DNA of 64,000 nt from assembly GCA_037953625.1 (NCBI GenBank), contig CM075651.1, positions 103,355,001-103,419,000 on the forward strand, in the 5' to 3' direction. Below, in pieces: positions 35,571 through 47,869 of the stretch. The stretch comes from Crotalaria pallida. Taxonomy: Eukaryota; Streptophyta; Magnoliopsida; Fabales; Fabaceae. The translations under genes were made by a program, and so were the position numbers. Within the stretch, counting starts at the first letter, position 1; each line of letters starts with the position of its first letter. The notes under the pieces were generated by a model, which was given only the letters and a program-made list of their open reading frames with translations, was not told the DNA's origin and did not search any database.

Positions 35571-37100
35571 GTACTAGGACTTATAATAACCATTAGAATG
35601 ATCCTAAACATTGCATGGTACCCAAAGGGACGTAGAGGGTGTAGCATGAGTCCTTGGAGGTTCTAACAAGTGTAGAATGGTTAAGATAGTATTCTAAAGG
35701 TGTAGAATGGTCTAGGAATGTGTATTAGGACCTATAAGAACAATTAGAAAGATCCTAAACAATGCTTGAGTCCCCAAGGGACGTAGAGGGTGTAGCATGA
35801 GTCCTTGGAGGTTCTAACAAGTGTAAAATGGTTAAGAAAGTATTCTAGAGGTTAGAATGTTCTAGGAATGTGTATTTGTACTTATAATAACCATTAGAAT
35901 GATCCTAAGCAATGCATGGTACCCCAAGGGACGTGGAGGGTGTAGCATGAGTCCTTGGAGGTTTTAACAAGTGTAGAATGGTTAAGATAGTATTCTAAAG
36001 GTGTAGAATGGTCTAGGAATGTGTATTAGGACCTATAAGAACAATTAGAAAGATCCTAAACAATGCTTGAGTCCCCAAGGGACGTAGAGGGTGTAGCATG
36101 AGTCCTTGGAGGTTCTAACAGGTGTAGAATGGTTAAGAGAGTATTCTAAAGGCTTAGAATGGTCTAGGAATGTGTATTAGGACTTATAAGAACCATTAGA
36201 ATGATCCTAAACAATCTTGAGTCCCCAAGGGACGTAGAGGGTGTAGCATGAGTCCTTGGAGGTTCTAACAGATATAGAATGGTTAAGAGAGTATTCTAAA
36301 GGCTTAGAATGTTCTAGGAATGTGTATTTGTACTTATAATAACCATTAGAATGATCCTAAACATTGCATGGTACCCCAAGGGACGTAGAGAGTGTAGCAT
36401 GAGTCCTTGGAGGTTCTAACAAGTGTAGAATGGTTAAGAGAGTATTCTAAATGCTTAGAATGGTCTAGGAATGTGTATTAGGTCTTATAAAAACCATTAG
36501 AATGATCCTAAACAATGCTTGAGTTCCAAAGGGACGTAGAGGGTGTAGCATGAGTCCTTGGAGGTTCTAACAGGTGTAGAATGGTTAAGAGAGTATTCTA
36601 AAGTTGTAGAATGGTCTAGGAAAGTGTATTAGGACTTATAAGAACCATGAGAATGATTCTAAACAATGCTTGAGTCCCTAAGGGACGTAGAGGGTCTAGC
36701 ATGAGTCATTGGAGGTTCTAACAGGTGTTGAATGGTTAAGAGAGTATTCTAAAGGCTTAGAATGGTCTAGGAATGTGTATTAGGACTTATAAGAACCATT
36801 AGAATGATCCTAAACAATGCTTGAGTCCCCAAGGGACGTAGAGGGTCTAGCATGAGTTCTTGGAGGTTCTAACAAGTGTAGAATGGTTAAGAGAGTATTC
36901 TAAAGCCTTAGAATGGTCTAGGAATGTTTATTAGGACTTATAATAACCATTAGAATGATCCTAAACATTGCATGGTACCCCAAGGGACGTAGAGGGTGTA
37001 GCATGAGTCCTTGGAGGTTCTAACAAGTGTAGAATGGTTAAGAGAGTATTCTAAAGGCTTAGAATGGTCTAGGAATGTGTATTAGGACTTATAAGAACCA
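35571..37100. repeat. Mosaic satellite segment
   Basis: 35571-36250 resembles 30.45-31.1 kb (GGTACCCAAAGG, AAGCAATGCATGG and GACGTGGAGGG forms). Around 36370-36710 it returns to forms of the 1054-bp units (GTAGAGAGTG, GAGTTCC at 36521). One monomer near 35845 has TATTCTAGAGGTTAGAATG, a local deletion plus change seen nowhere else. Confidence 0.75.
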
Positions 37101-39950
37101 TTAGAATGATCCTAAACAATCTTGAGTCCCCAAGGGATGTAGAGGGTCAAGCATGAGTCCTTGGAGGTTCTAACAAGTGTAGAATGGTAAAGAGAGTATT
37201 CTAAAGGTGTAGAATGGTCTAGGAATGTGTATTAGGACGTATAAAACAATTAGAAAGATCCTAAACAATGCTTGAGTCCCCAAGGGACGTAGAGGGTGTA
37301 GCATGACTCCTTGGAGGTTCTAACAGGTGTAGAATGGTTAAGAGAGTATTCTAAAGGCTTAGAATGGTCTAAGAATGTGTACTAGGACTTATAATAACCA
37401 TTAGAATGATCCTAAACATTGCATGGTACCCAAAGGGACGTAGAGGGTGTAGCATGAGTCCTTGGAGGTTCTAACAAGTGTAGAATGGTTAAGATAGTAT
37501 TCTAAAGGTGTAGAATGGTCTAGGAATGTGTATTAGGCCCTATAAGAACAATTAGAAAGATCCTAAACAATGCTTGAGTCCCCAAGGGACGTAGAGGGTG
37601 TAGCATGAGTCCTTGGAGGTTCTAACAAGTGTAAAATGGTTAAGAAAGTATTCTAAAGGCTTAGAATGTTCTAGGAATGTGTATTTGTACTTATAATAAC
37701 CATTAGAATGATCCTAAGCAATGCATGGTACCCCAAGGGACGTGGAGGGTGTAGCATGAGTCCTTGGAGGTTTTAACAAGTGTAGAATGGTTAAGATAGT
37801 ATTCTAAAGGTGTAGAATGGTCTAGGAATGTGTATTAGGACGTATAAGAACAATTAGAAAGATCCTAAACAATGCTTGAGTCCCCAAGGGACGTAGAGGG
37901 TGTAGCATGAGTCCTTGGAGGTTCTAACAGGTGTAGAATGGTTAAGAGAGTATTCTAAAGGCTTAGAATGGTCTAGCAATGTGTATTAGGACTTATAAGA
38001 ACCATTAGAATGATCCTAAACAATCTTGAGTCCCCAAGGGACGTAGAGGGTGTAGCATGAGTCCTTGGAGGTTCTAACAGGTGTAGAATGGTTAAGAGAG
38101 TATTCTAAAGGGGTAGAATGGTCTAGGAATGTGTATTAGGACGTATAAGAACAATTAGAAAGATCCTAAACAATGCTTGAGTCCCCAAGGGACGTATAGG
38201 GTGTAGCATGAGTCCTTGGAGGTTCTAAATGGTGTAGAATGGTTAAGAGAGTATTCTAAAGGCTTAGAATGTTCTAGGAATGTGTATTTGTACTTATAAT
38301 AACCATTAGAATGATCCTAAACATTGCATGGTACCCCAAGGGACGTAGAGGGTGTAGCATGAGTCCTTGGAGGTTTTAACAAGTGTAGAATGGTTAAGAT
38401 AGTATTCTAAAGGTGTAGAATGGTCTAGGAATGTGTATTTGTACTTATAATAACCATTAGAATGATCCTAAACAATGCTTGAGTCCCCAAGGGACGTAGA
38501 GGGTGTAGCATGAGTCCTTGGAGGTTCTAACAAGTGTAGAATGGTTAAGAGAGTATTCTAAAGGCTTAGAATGGTCTAGGAATGTGTATTAGGTCTTATA
38601 AGAACCATTAGAATGATCCTAAACAATGCTTGAGTCCCAAAGGGACGTAGAGGGTGTAGCATGAGTCCTTGGAGGTTCTAACAAGTGTAGAATGGTAAAG
38701 AGAGTATTCTAAAGGCTTAGAATGGTCTAGGAATGTGTATTAGGACTTATAAGAACCTTTAGAATGATCCTAAACAATGCTTGAGTCCCCAAGGGACGTA
38801 GAGGTGTAGCATGCGTCCTTGGAGGTTCTAACACGTGTAGAATGGTTAAGAAAGTATTCTAAAGGCTTAGAATGTTCTAATAATGTGTATTTGTACTTAT
38901 AATAACCATTAGAATGATCCTAAACATTGCATGGTACCCCAAGGGACGTAGAGGGTGTAGCTTGAGTCCTTGGTGGTTCTAACAAGTGTAGAATGGTAAA
39001 GAGAGTATTCTAAAGGCTTAGAATGGTCTAGGAATGTGTATTAGGACTTATAAGAACCATTAGAATGATCCTAAACAATGCTTGATTCCCCAAGGGACGT
39101 AGAGGGTGTAGCATGAGTCCTTGGAGGTTCTAACAGGTGTAGAATGGTTAAGAGAGTATTCTAAAGGCTTAGAATGGTCTAGGAATGTGTATTAGGACTT
39201 ATAAGAACCATTAGAATGATCCTAAACAATCTTGAGTCCCCAAGGGACGTAGAGGGTGTAGCATGAGTCCTTGGAGGTTCTAACAAGTGTAGAATGGTTA
39301 AGAGAGTATTCTAAAGGCTTAGAATGGTCTAGGAATGTGTATTAGGTCTTATAAGAACCATTAGAATGATCCTAAACAATGCTTGAGTTCCAAAGGGACG
39401 TAGAGGGTGTAGCATGAGTCCTTGGAGGTTCTAACAGGTGTAGAATGGTTAAGAGAGTATTCTAAAGTTGTAGAATGGTCTAGGAAAGTGTATTAGGACT
39501 TATAAGAACCATGAGAATGATCCTAAACAATGCTTGAGTCCCCAAGGGACGTAGAGGGTCTAGCATGAGTCATTGGAGGTTCTAACAGGTGTTGAATGGT
39601 TAAGAGAGTATTCTAAAGGTGTAGAATGGTCTAGGAATGTGTATTAGGACTTATAAGAACCATTAGAATGATCTTAAACAATGCTTGAGTCCCCAAGGGA
39701 CGTAGAGGGTCTAGCATGAGTCCTTGGAGGTTCTAACAAGTGTAGAATGGTTAAGAGAGTTTTCTAAAGGTGTAGAATTGTCTAGGAATGTGTATTAGGA
39801 CCTATAAGAACAATTAGAAAGATCCTAAACAATGCTTGAGTCCCCAAGGGACGTAGAGGGTGTAGCATGAGCCCTCGAGGTTCTAACAGGTGTAGAATGG
39901 TTAAGAGAGTATTCTAAAGGCTTAGAATGGTCTAGGAATGTGTATTAGGA
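37100..39950. repeat. Distant copy of the 27.5-30.1 kb block
   Basis: GATGTAGAGGGTCAAG at 37136 corresponds to 27492, CCTTTAGAATG at 38756 to 28961, GAGTTCC at 39385 to 29591 and GAGCCCTCGAGG at 39869 to 30075. The offset is 9644 for the first and about 9794 for the rest, so this copy has gained one monomer near 38357-38507. It also resembles 30.2-32.5 kb, the sister copy 2713 bp away, but the right-hand end fits 29.6-30.1 kb better. Confidence 0.82.
38357..38507 (+). repeat. Hybrid monomer, extra in the 37.1-39.95 kb block
   Basis: The left half has GGTTTTAACAAG, AAGATAG and AAGGTGTAGAATGG, the marks of one subtype. The right half has TTTGTACTTATAATAACC, the mark of another, but then ends with the type A GCTTGAGTCCCC. 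Normal monomers with AAGGTGTAG continue as TTAGGACCTATAAGAAC. The crossover lies between about positions 66 and 83 of the monomer. It has no counterpart in the related 27.5-30.1 kb block, so it is a direct product of unequal exchange. Confidence 0.8.
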
Positions 39951-42555
39951 CTTATAGTAACCACTAGAATGATCCTAAACTTTGCATGGTACCTCAAGGG
40001 ACGTAGAGGGTGTAGCATGAGTCCTTGGAGGTTCTAACCAATGTAGAATGGTTAAAATAGTATTCTAAAGGTGTAGAATGGTCTAGGAATATGTATTAGG
40101 ACCTATAAGAACAATTAGAAAGATCCTAAACAATGCTTGAGTCCCCATGGGACGTAGAGGGTGTAGCATGAGTCCTTGGAGGTTCTAACAAGTGTAGAAT
40201 GGTTAAGAAAGTATTCTAAAGGCTTAGAATGTTCTAGGAATGTGTATTTGTACTTATAATAACCATTAGAATGATCCTAAGCAATGCATGGTACCCCAAG
40301 GGACGTAGAGGGTGTAGCATGAGTCCTTGGAGGTTCTAACAAGTGTAGAATGGTTAAGAGAGTATTCTAAAGCCTGAGAATGGTCTAGGAATGTGTATTA
40401 GGACTTATAGTAACCATTAGAATGATCCTAAACATTGCATGGTACCCCAAGGGACGTAGAGGGTGTAGCTGGAGTCCTTGGAGGTTCTAACAAGTGTAGA
40501 ATGGTTAAGAGAGTATTCTAAAGCCTTAGAATGGTCTAGGAATGTGTATTAGGACTTATAATAACCATTAGAATGATCCTAAACATTGCATGGTACCCCA
40601 AGGGACGTAGAGGGTGTAGCATGAGTCCTTGGAGGTTCTAACAAGTGTAGAATGGTTAAGAGAGTATTCTAAAGGCTTAGAATGGTCTAGGAATGTGTAT
40701 TAGGACTTATAAGAACCATTAGAATGATCCTAAACAATCTTGAGTCCCCAAGGGACGTAGAGGGTCAAACATGAGTCCTTGGAGGTTCTAACAAGTGTAG
40801 AATGGTTAAGAGAGTATTCTAAAGGTGTAGAATGGTCTAGGAATGTGTATTAGGACGTATAGGAACATTTAGAAAGATCCTAAACAATGCTTGAGTCTCC
40901 AAGGGACGTAGAGGGTGTAGCATGACTCCTTGGAGGTTCTAACAGGTGTAGAATGGTTAAGAGAGTATTCTAAAGGCTTAGAATGGTCTAGGAATGTGTA
41001 TTAGGACTTATAAGAACCATTAGAATGATCCTAAACAATCTTGAGTCCCCAAGGGACGTAGAGGGTGTAGCATGAGTCCTTGGAGGTTCTAACAGGTGTA
41101 GAATGGTTAAGAGAGTATTCTAAAGGGGTAGAATGGTCTAGGAATGTGTATTAGGACGTATAAGAACAATTAGAAAGATCCTAAACAATGCTTGAGTCCC
41201 CAAGGGACGTAGAGGGTGTAGCATGAGTCCTTGGAGGTTCGAACAAGTGTAGAATGGTTAAGAAAGTATTCTAAAGGCTTAGAATGTTGTAGGAATGTGT
41301 ATTAGGACTTATAAGAACCATTAGAATGATCCTAAACAATCCTGAGTCCCCACGGGACGTAGAGGGTCAAGCATGAGTCCTTGGAGGTTCTAACAAGTGT
41401 AGAATGGTTAAGAGAGTATTCTAAAGGCTTAGAATGGTCTAGGAATGTGTACTAGGACTTATAAGAACCATTAGAATGATCCTAAACAATGCTTGAGTCC
41501 CCAAGGGACGTAGAGGGTGTAGCATGAGTCCTTGGAGGTTCTAACACGTGTAGAATGGTTAAGAAAGTATTCTAAAGGCTTAGAATGTTCTAGGAATGTG
41601 TATTTGTACTTATAATAACCATTAGAATGATCCTAAACATTGCATGGTACCCCAAGGGACGTAGAGGGTGTAGCATGAGTCCTTGGAGGTTCTAACAAGT
41701 GTAGAATGGTAAAGAGAGTATTCTAAAGGCTTAGAATGGTCTAGGAATGTGTATTAGGACTTATAAGAACCATTAGAATGATCCTAAACAATTCTTGAGT
41801 CCCCAAGGGACGTAGAGGGTGTAGCATGAGTCCTTGGAGGTTCTAACACGTGTAGAATGGTTAAGAAAGTATTCTAAAGGCTTAGAATGTTCTAATAATG
41901 TGTATTTGTACTTATAATAACCATTAGAATGATCCTAAACATTGCATGGTACCCCAAGGGACGTAGAGGGTGTAGCATGAGTCCTTGGTGGTTCTAACAA
42001 GTGTAGAATGGTTAAGAAAGTATTCTAAAGGCTTAGAATGTTCTAGGAATGTGTATTTGTACTTATAATAACCATTAGAATGATGCTAAGCAATGCATGG
42101 TACCCAAAGGGACGTAGAGGGTGTAGCATGAGTCCTTGGAGGTTCTAACAAGTGTAGAATGGTTAAGATAGTATTCTAAAGCTGTAGAATGGTCTAGGAA
42201 TGTGTATTAGGACCTATAAGAACAATTAGAAAGATCCTAAACAATGCTTGAGTCCCCAAGGGACGTAGAGGGTGTAGCATGAGTCCTTGGAGGTTCTAAC
42301 AGGTGTAGGATGGTTAAGAGAGTATTCTAAAGGCTTAGAATGTTCTAGGAATGTGTATTTGTACTTATAATAACCATTAGAATGATCCTAAACATTGCAT
42401 GGTACCCCAAGGGACGTAGAGGGTGTAGCATGAGTCCTTGGAGGTTCTAACAAGTGTAGAATGGTTAAGAGAGTATTCTAAAGGCTTTGAATGGTCTAGG
42501 AATGTGTATTAGGACTTATAAGAACCATTAGAATGATCCTAAACAATCTTGAGTC
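39951..42555. repeat. Mosaic satellite segment; first a-type monomer
   Basis: A varied stretch in which subtypes of the left and right halves meet. Near 40038 the form CCAATGTAG with AAAATAGTATTC and AATATGTATTAGG appears, the first relative of the a subtype that later opens each higher-order repeat. One-off changes include GTAGCTGGAG (40469), CCTGAGTCCCCACGGG (41341) and GTTCGAACAAG (41238). No gene-like or foreign sequence is seen. Confidence 0.72.
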
Positions 42556-43499
42556 CCCAAGGGACGTAGAGGGTGTAGCATGAGTCCTTGGAGGTTCTAA
42601 CATGTGTAGAATGGTTAAGAGAGTATTCTAAAAGGGTAGAATGGTCTAGGAATGTGTATTAGGACGTATAAGAACAATTAGAAAGATCCTAAACAATGCT
42701 TGAGTCCCCAAGGGACGTAGAGGGTGTAGCATGAGTCCTTGGAGGTTCTAACAGTTGTAGAATGGTTAAGAGAGTATTCTAAAGGCTTAGAATGTTCTAG
42801 GAATGTGTATTTGTACTTATAATAACCATTAGAATGATCCTAAACATTGCATGGTACCCCAAGGGACGTAGAGGGTGTAGCATGAGTCCTTGGAGGTTCT
42901 AACAAGTGTAGAATGGTTAAGAGAGTATTCTAAAGGCTTAGAATGGTCTAGGAATGTGTATTAGGTCTTATAAGAACCATTAGAATGATCCTAAACAATG
43001 CTTGAGTCCCAAAGGGACGTAGAGGGTGTAGCATGAGTCCTTGGAGGTTCTAACAGGTGTAGAATGGTTAAGAGAGTATTCTAAAGTTGTAGAATGGTCT
43101 AGGAAAGTGTATTAGGTATTATAAGAACCATGAGAATGATCCTAAACAATGCTTGAGTCCCCAAGGGACGTAGAGGGTCTAGCATGAGTCATGTGAGGTT
43201 CTAACAGGTGTTGAATGGTTAAGAGAGTATTCTAAAGGCTTAGAATGGTCTATGAATGTGTATTAGGACTTATAAGAACCATTAGAATGATCCTAAACAA
43301 TGCTTGAGTCCCCAAGGGACGTAGAGGGTCTAGCATGAGTCCTTGGTGGTTCTAACAAGTGTTGAATGGTTAAGAGAGTTTTCTAAAGGTGTAGAATGGT
43401 CTAGGAATGTGTATTAGGACCTATAAGAACAATTAGAAAGATCCTAAACAATGCTTGAGTCCCCAAGGGACGTAGAGGGTGTAGCATGAGCCCTCGAGG

Positions 43500-44103
43500 T
43501 TCTAACAGGTGTAGAATGGTTAAGAGAGTATTCTAAAGGCTTAGAATGGTCTAGGAATGTGTATTAGGACTTATAATAACCATTAGAATGATCCTAAACA
43601 TTGCATGGTACCTCAAGGGACGTAGAGGGTGTAGCATGATTCCTTGGAGGTTCTAACCAGTGTAGAATGGTTAAAATAGTATTCAAAAGGTGTAGAATGG
43701 TCTAGGAATATGTATTAGGACCTATAAGAACAATTAGAAATATCCTAAACAATGCTTGAGTCCCCAAGGGACGTAGAGGGTGTAGCATGAGTCCTTGGAG
43801 GTTCTAACAAGTGTAGAATGGTTAAGAAAGTATTCTAAAGGCTTAGAATGTTCTAGGAATGTGTATTTGTACTTATAAAAACCATTGGAATGATCCTAAG
43901 CAATGCATGGTACCCAAATTGATGTAGAGGGTGTAGCATGAATCCTTGGAGGTTCTAACAAGTGTAGAATGGTTAAGATAGTATTCTAAAGCTGTAGAAT
44001 GGTCTAGGAATGTGTATTAGGACCTATAAGAACAATTAGAAAGATCCTAAACAATGCTTGAGTCCCCAAGGGACGTAGAGGGTGTAGCATGAGTCCTTGG
44101 AGG
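43500..44103. repeat. Four-monomer repeat, copy 1 (604 bp)
   Basis: Contains CATGATTCC with CCAGTGTAG (43657), an AAGAAAG monomer, the unusual ACCCAAATTGATG (near 43914) and an AAGATAG/AAGCTGTAG monomer. The same set follows exactly 604 bp later. ACCCAAATTGATG has lost the CpG that copy 2 keeps (ACCCAAATTGACG). Confidence 0.88.
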
Positions 44104-44750
44104 TTCTAACAGGTGTAGAATGGTTAAGAGAGTATTCTAAAGGCTTAGAATGGTCTAGGAATGTGTATTAGGACTTATAATAACCATTAGAATGATCCTA
44201 AACATTGCATGGTACCTCAAGGGACGTAGAGGGTGTAGCATGATTCCTTGGAGGTTCTAACCAGTGTAGAATGGTTAAAATAGTATTCTAAAGGTGTAGA
44301 ATGGTCTAGGAATATGTATTAGGACCTATAAGAACAATTAGAAATATCCTAAACAATGCTTGAGTCCCCAAGGGACGTAGAGGGTGTAGCATGAGTCCTT
44401 GGAGGTTCTAACAAGTGTAGAATGGTTAAGAAAGTATTCTAAAGGCTTAGAATGTTCTAGGAATGTGTATTTGTACTTATAATAACCATTAGAATGATCC
44501 TAAGCAATGCATGGTACCCAAATTGACGTAGAGGGTGTAGCATGAATCCTTGGAGGTTCTAACAAGTGTAGAATGGTTAAGATAGTATTCTAAAGCTGTA
44601 GAATGGTCTAGGAATGTGTATTAGGACCTATAAGAACAATTAGAAAGATCCTAAACAATGCTTGAGTCCCCAAGGGACGTAGAGGGTGTAGCATGAGTCC
44701 TTGGAGGTTCTAACAGGTGTAGAATGGTTAAGAGAGTATTCTAAAGGCTT
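44104..44750. repeat. Four-monomer repeat, copy 2 (604 bp)
   Basis: Second copy of 43500-44103, exactly four full-length monomers downstream. The block partner at 48.9-49.3 kb has a single copy of this unit with the ACGTAG form of the variant, so copy 2 may be closer to the ancestor, although loss in the partner cannot be excluded. Confidence 0.87.
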
Positions 44751-44970
44751 AGAATGTTCTAAGAATGTGTATTTGTACTTATAATAACCATTAGAATGAT
44801 CCTAAACATTGCATGGTACCCCAAGGGACGTAGAGGGTGTAGCATGAGTCCTTGGAGGTTCTAACAAGTGTAGAATGGTTAAGAGAGTATTCTAAAGGCT
44901 TTGAATGGTCAAGGAATGTGTATTAGGACTTATAAGAACCATTAGAATGATCCTAAACAATCATGAGTCC

Positions 44971-45562
44971 CCAAGGGACGTAGAGGGTGTAGCATGAGTC
45001 CTTGGAGGTTCTAACAAGTGTAGAATGGTTAAGAGAGTATTCTAAAGGCTTTGAATGGTCTAGGAATGTGTATTAGGACTTATAAGAACCATTAGAATGA
45101 TCCTAAACAATCTTGAGTCCCCAAGGGACGTAGAGGGTGTAGCATGAGTCCTTGGAGGTTCTAACAGGTGTAGAATGGTTAAGAGAGTATTCTAAAGGCT
45201 TAGAATGTTCTAAGAATGTGTATTTGTACTTATAATAACCATTAGAATGATACTAAACATTGCATGGTACCCCAAGGGACGTAGAGGGTGTAGCATGAGT
45301 CCTTGGAGGTTCTAACAAGTGTAGAATGGTTAAGAGAGTATTCTAAAGGCTTTGAATGGTCAAGGAATGTGTATTAGGACTTATAAGAACCATTAGAATG
45401 ATCCTAAACAATCTTGAGTCCCCAAGGGACGTAGAGGGTGTAGCATGAGTCCTTGGAGGTTCTAACATGTGTAGAATGGTTAAGAGAGTATTCTAAAAGG
45501 GTAGAATGGTCTAGGAATGTGTATTAGGACGTATAAGAACAATTAGAAAGATCCTAAACAAT
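44971..45562. repeat. Four-monomer linker of d, e and f subtypes
   Basis: Contains e monomers (GGCTTTGAATGG, CAATCTTGAG), a d monomer and an f monomer (CATGTGTAG at 45472, AAAAGGGTAG). TTGAATGGTCAAGG at about 45354 is a shared variant with 44882. It is an early version of the d-e-f module that is regular after 56 kb. Confidence 0.75.
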
Positions 45563-46616
45563 GCTTTAGTCCCCAAGGGACGTAGAGGGTGTAGCATGAG
45601 TCCTTGGAGGTTCTAACAGGTGTAGAATGGTTAAGAGAGTATTCTAAAGGCTTAGAATGTTCTAGGAATGTGTATTTGTACTTATAATAACCATTAGAAT
45701 GATCCTAAACATTGCATGGTACCCCAAGGGACGTAGAGGGTGTAGCATGAGTCCTTGGAGGTTCTAACAAGTGTAGAATGGTTAAGAGAGTATTCTAAAG
45801 GCTTAGAATGGTCTAGGAATGTGTATTAGGTCTTATAAGAACCATTAGAATGATCCTAAACAATGCTTGAGTCCCAAAGGGACGTAGAGGGTGTAGCATG
45901 AGTCCTTGGAGGTTCTAACAGGTGTAGAATGGTTAAGAGAGTATTCTAAAGTTGTAGAATGGTCTAGGAAAGTGTATTAGGACTTATAAGAACCATAAGA
46001 ATGATCCTAAACAATGCTTGAGTCCCCAAGGGACGTAGAGGGTCTAGCATGAGTCATTGGAGGTTCTAACAGGTGTTGAATGGTTAAGAGAGTATTCTAA
46101 AGGCTTAGAATGGTCTAGGAATGTGTATTAGGACTTATAAGAACCATTAGAATGATCCTAAACAATGCTTGAGTCCCCAAGGGACGTAGAGGGTCTAGCA
46201 TGAGTCCTTGGAGGTTCTAACAAGTGTTGAATGGTTAAGAGAGTTTTCTAAAGGTGTAGAATGGTCAAGGAATGTGTATTAGGACCTATAAGAACAATTA
46301 GAAAGATCCTAAACAATGCTTGAGTCCCCAAGGGACGTAGAGGGTGTAGCATGAGCCCTCGAGGTTCTAACAGGTGTAGAATGGTTAAGAGAGTATTCTA
46401 AAGGCTTAGAATGGTCTAGGAATGTGTATTAGGACTTATAAGAACCATTAGAATGATCCTAAACAATCTTGAGTCCCCAAGGGACGTAGAGGGTCAAGCA
46501 TGAGTCCTTGGAGGTTCTAACAAGTGTAGAATGGTTAAGAGAGTATTCTAAAGGTGTAGAATGGTCTAGGAATGTGTATTAGGACGTATAAAACAATTAG
46601 AAAGATCCTAAACAAT
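45563..46616. repeat. Second 1054-bp seven-monomer unit, copy 1
   Basis: GCTTTAGTCC landmarks at 45563, 46617 and 47671 are 1054 bp apart, and GAGCCCTCGAGG at 46353 pairs with 47407. The unit includes monomers with GGTCTTATAAG, GTCCCAAAGGG, AGTTGTAG/GGAAAGTG, GAGTCATTGG, GTGTTGAATGG and GGTCAAGCATG. It shares several subtypes with the 32.6-35.6 kb unit of the same length, but in a different arrangement. Confidence 0.92.
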
Positions 46617-47670
46617 GCTTTAGTCCCCAAGGGACGTAGAGGGTGTAGCATGAGTCCTTGGAGGTTCTAACAGGTGTAGAATGGTTAAGAGAGTATTCTA
46701 AAGGCTTAGAATGTTCTAGGAATGTGTATTTGTACTTATAATAACCATTAGAATGATCCTAAACATTGCATGGTACCCCAAGGGACGTAGAGGGTGTAGC
46801 ATGAGTCCTTGGAGGTTCTTACAAGTGTAGAATGGTTAAGAGAGTATTCTAAAGGCTTAGAATGGTCTAGGAATGTGTATTAGGTCTTATAAGAACCATT
46901 AGAATGATCCTAAACAATGCTTGAGTCCCAAAGGGACGTAGAGGGTGTAGCATGAGTCCTTGGAGGTTCTAACAGGTGTAGAATGGTTAAGAGAGTATTC
47001 TAAAGTTGTAGAATGGTCTAGGAAAGTGTATTAGGACTTATAAGAACCATGAGAATGATCCTAAACAATGCTTGAGTCCCCAAGGGACGTAGAGGGTCTA
47101 GCATGAGTCATTGGAGGTTCTAACAGGTGTTGAATGGTTAAGAGAGTATTCTAAAGGCTTAGAATGGTCTAGGAATGTGTATTACGACTTATAAGAACCA
47201 TTAGAATGATCCTAAACAATGCTTGAGTCCCCAAGGGACGTAGAGGGTCTAGCATGAGTCCTTGGAGGTTCTAACAAGTGTTGAATGGTTAAGAGAGTTT
47301 TCTAAAGGTGTAGAATGGTCAAGGAATGTGTATTAGGACCTATAAGAACAATTAGAAAGATCCTAAACAATGCTTGAGTCCCCAAGGGACGTAGAGGGTG
47401 TAGCATGAGCCCTCGAGGTTCTAACAGGTGTAGAATGGTTAAGAGAGTATTCTAAAGGCTTAGAATGGTCTAGGAATGTGTATTAGGACTTATAAGAACC
47501 ATTAGAATGATCCTAAACAATCTTGAGTCCCCAAGGGACGTAGAGGGTCAAGCATGAGTCCTTGGAGGTTCTAACAAGTGTAGAATGGTTAAGAGAGTAT
47601 TCTAAAGGTGTAGAATGGTCTAGAAATGTGTATTAGGACGTATAAAACAATTAGAAAGATCCAAAACAAT
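46617..47670. repeat. Second 1054-bp seven-monomer unit, copy 2
   Basis: Abuts copy 1. Few differences are visible: GTTCTTACAAG near 46816, TATTACGACTTATAAG near 47181 and GATCCAAAACAATG near 47660. A third copy starts at 47671 but breaks off by about 47870, where the partner of 42.6 kb begins. Confidence 0.92.
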
Positions 47671-47869
47671 GCTTTAGTCCCCAAGGGACGTAGAGGGTGT
47701 AGCATGAGTCCTTGGAGGTTCTAACAGGTGTAGAATGGTTAAGAGAGTATTCTAAAGGCTTAGAATGTTCTAGGAATGTGTATTTGTACTTATAATAACC
47801 ATTAGAATGATCCTAAACATTGCATGGTACCCCAAGGGACGTAGAGGGTGTAGCATGAGTCCTTGGAGG

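Larger units (their letters stand above)
42556..44970. repeat. Duplicated block, first copy (partner at +5275/+4671 bp)
   Basis: CATGTGTAG at 42601 pairs with 47876, GTCATGTGAGG at 43188 with 48463 and CCAGTGTAG at 43657 with 48932, all 5275 bp apart. After the internal 604-bp repeat the offset becomes 4671: CCAGTGTAG at 44261 pairs with 48932 and AATCATGAGTCC near 44960 with 49631. The difference is exactly 604, so the four-monomer repeat is present twice here and once in the partner. Confidence 0.9.
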
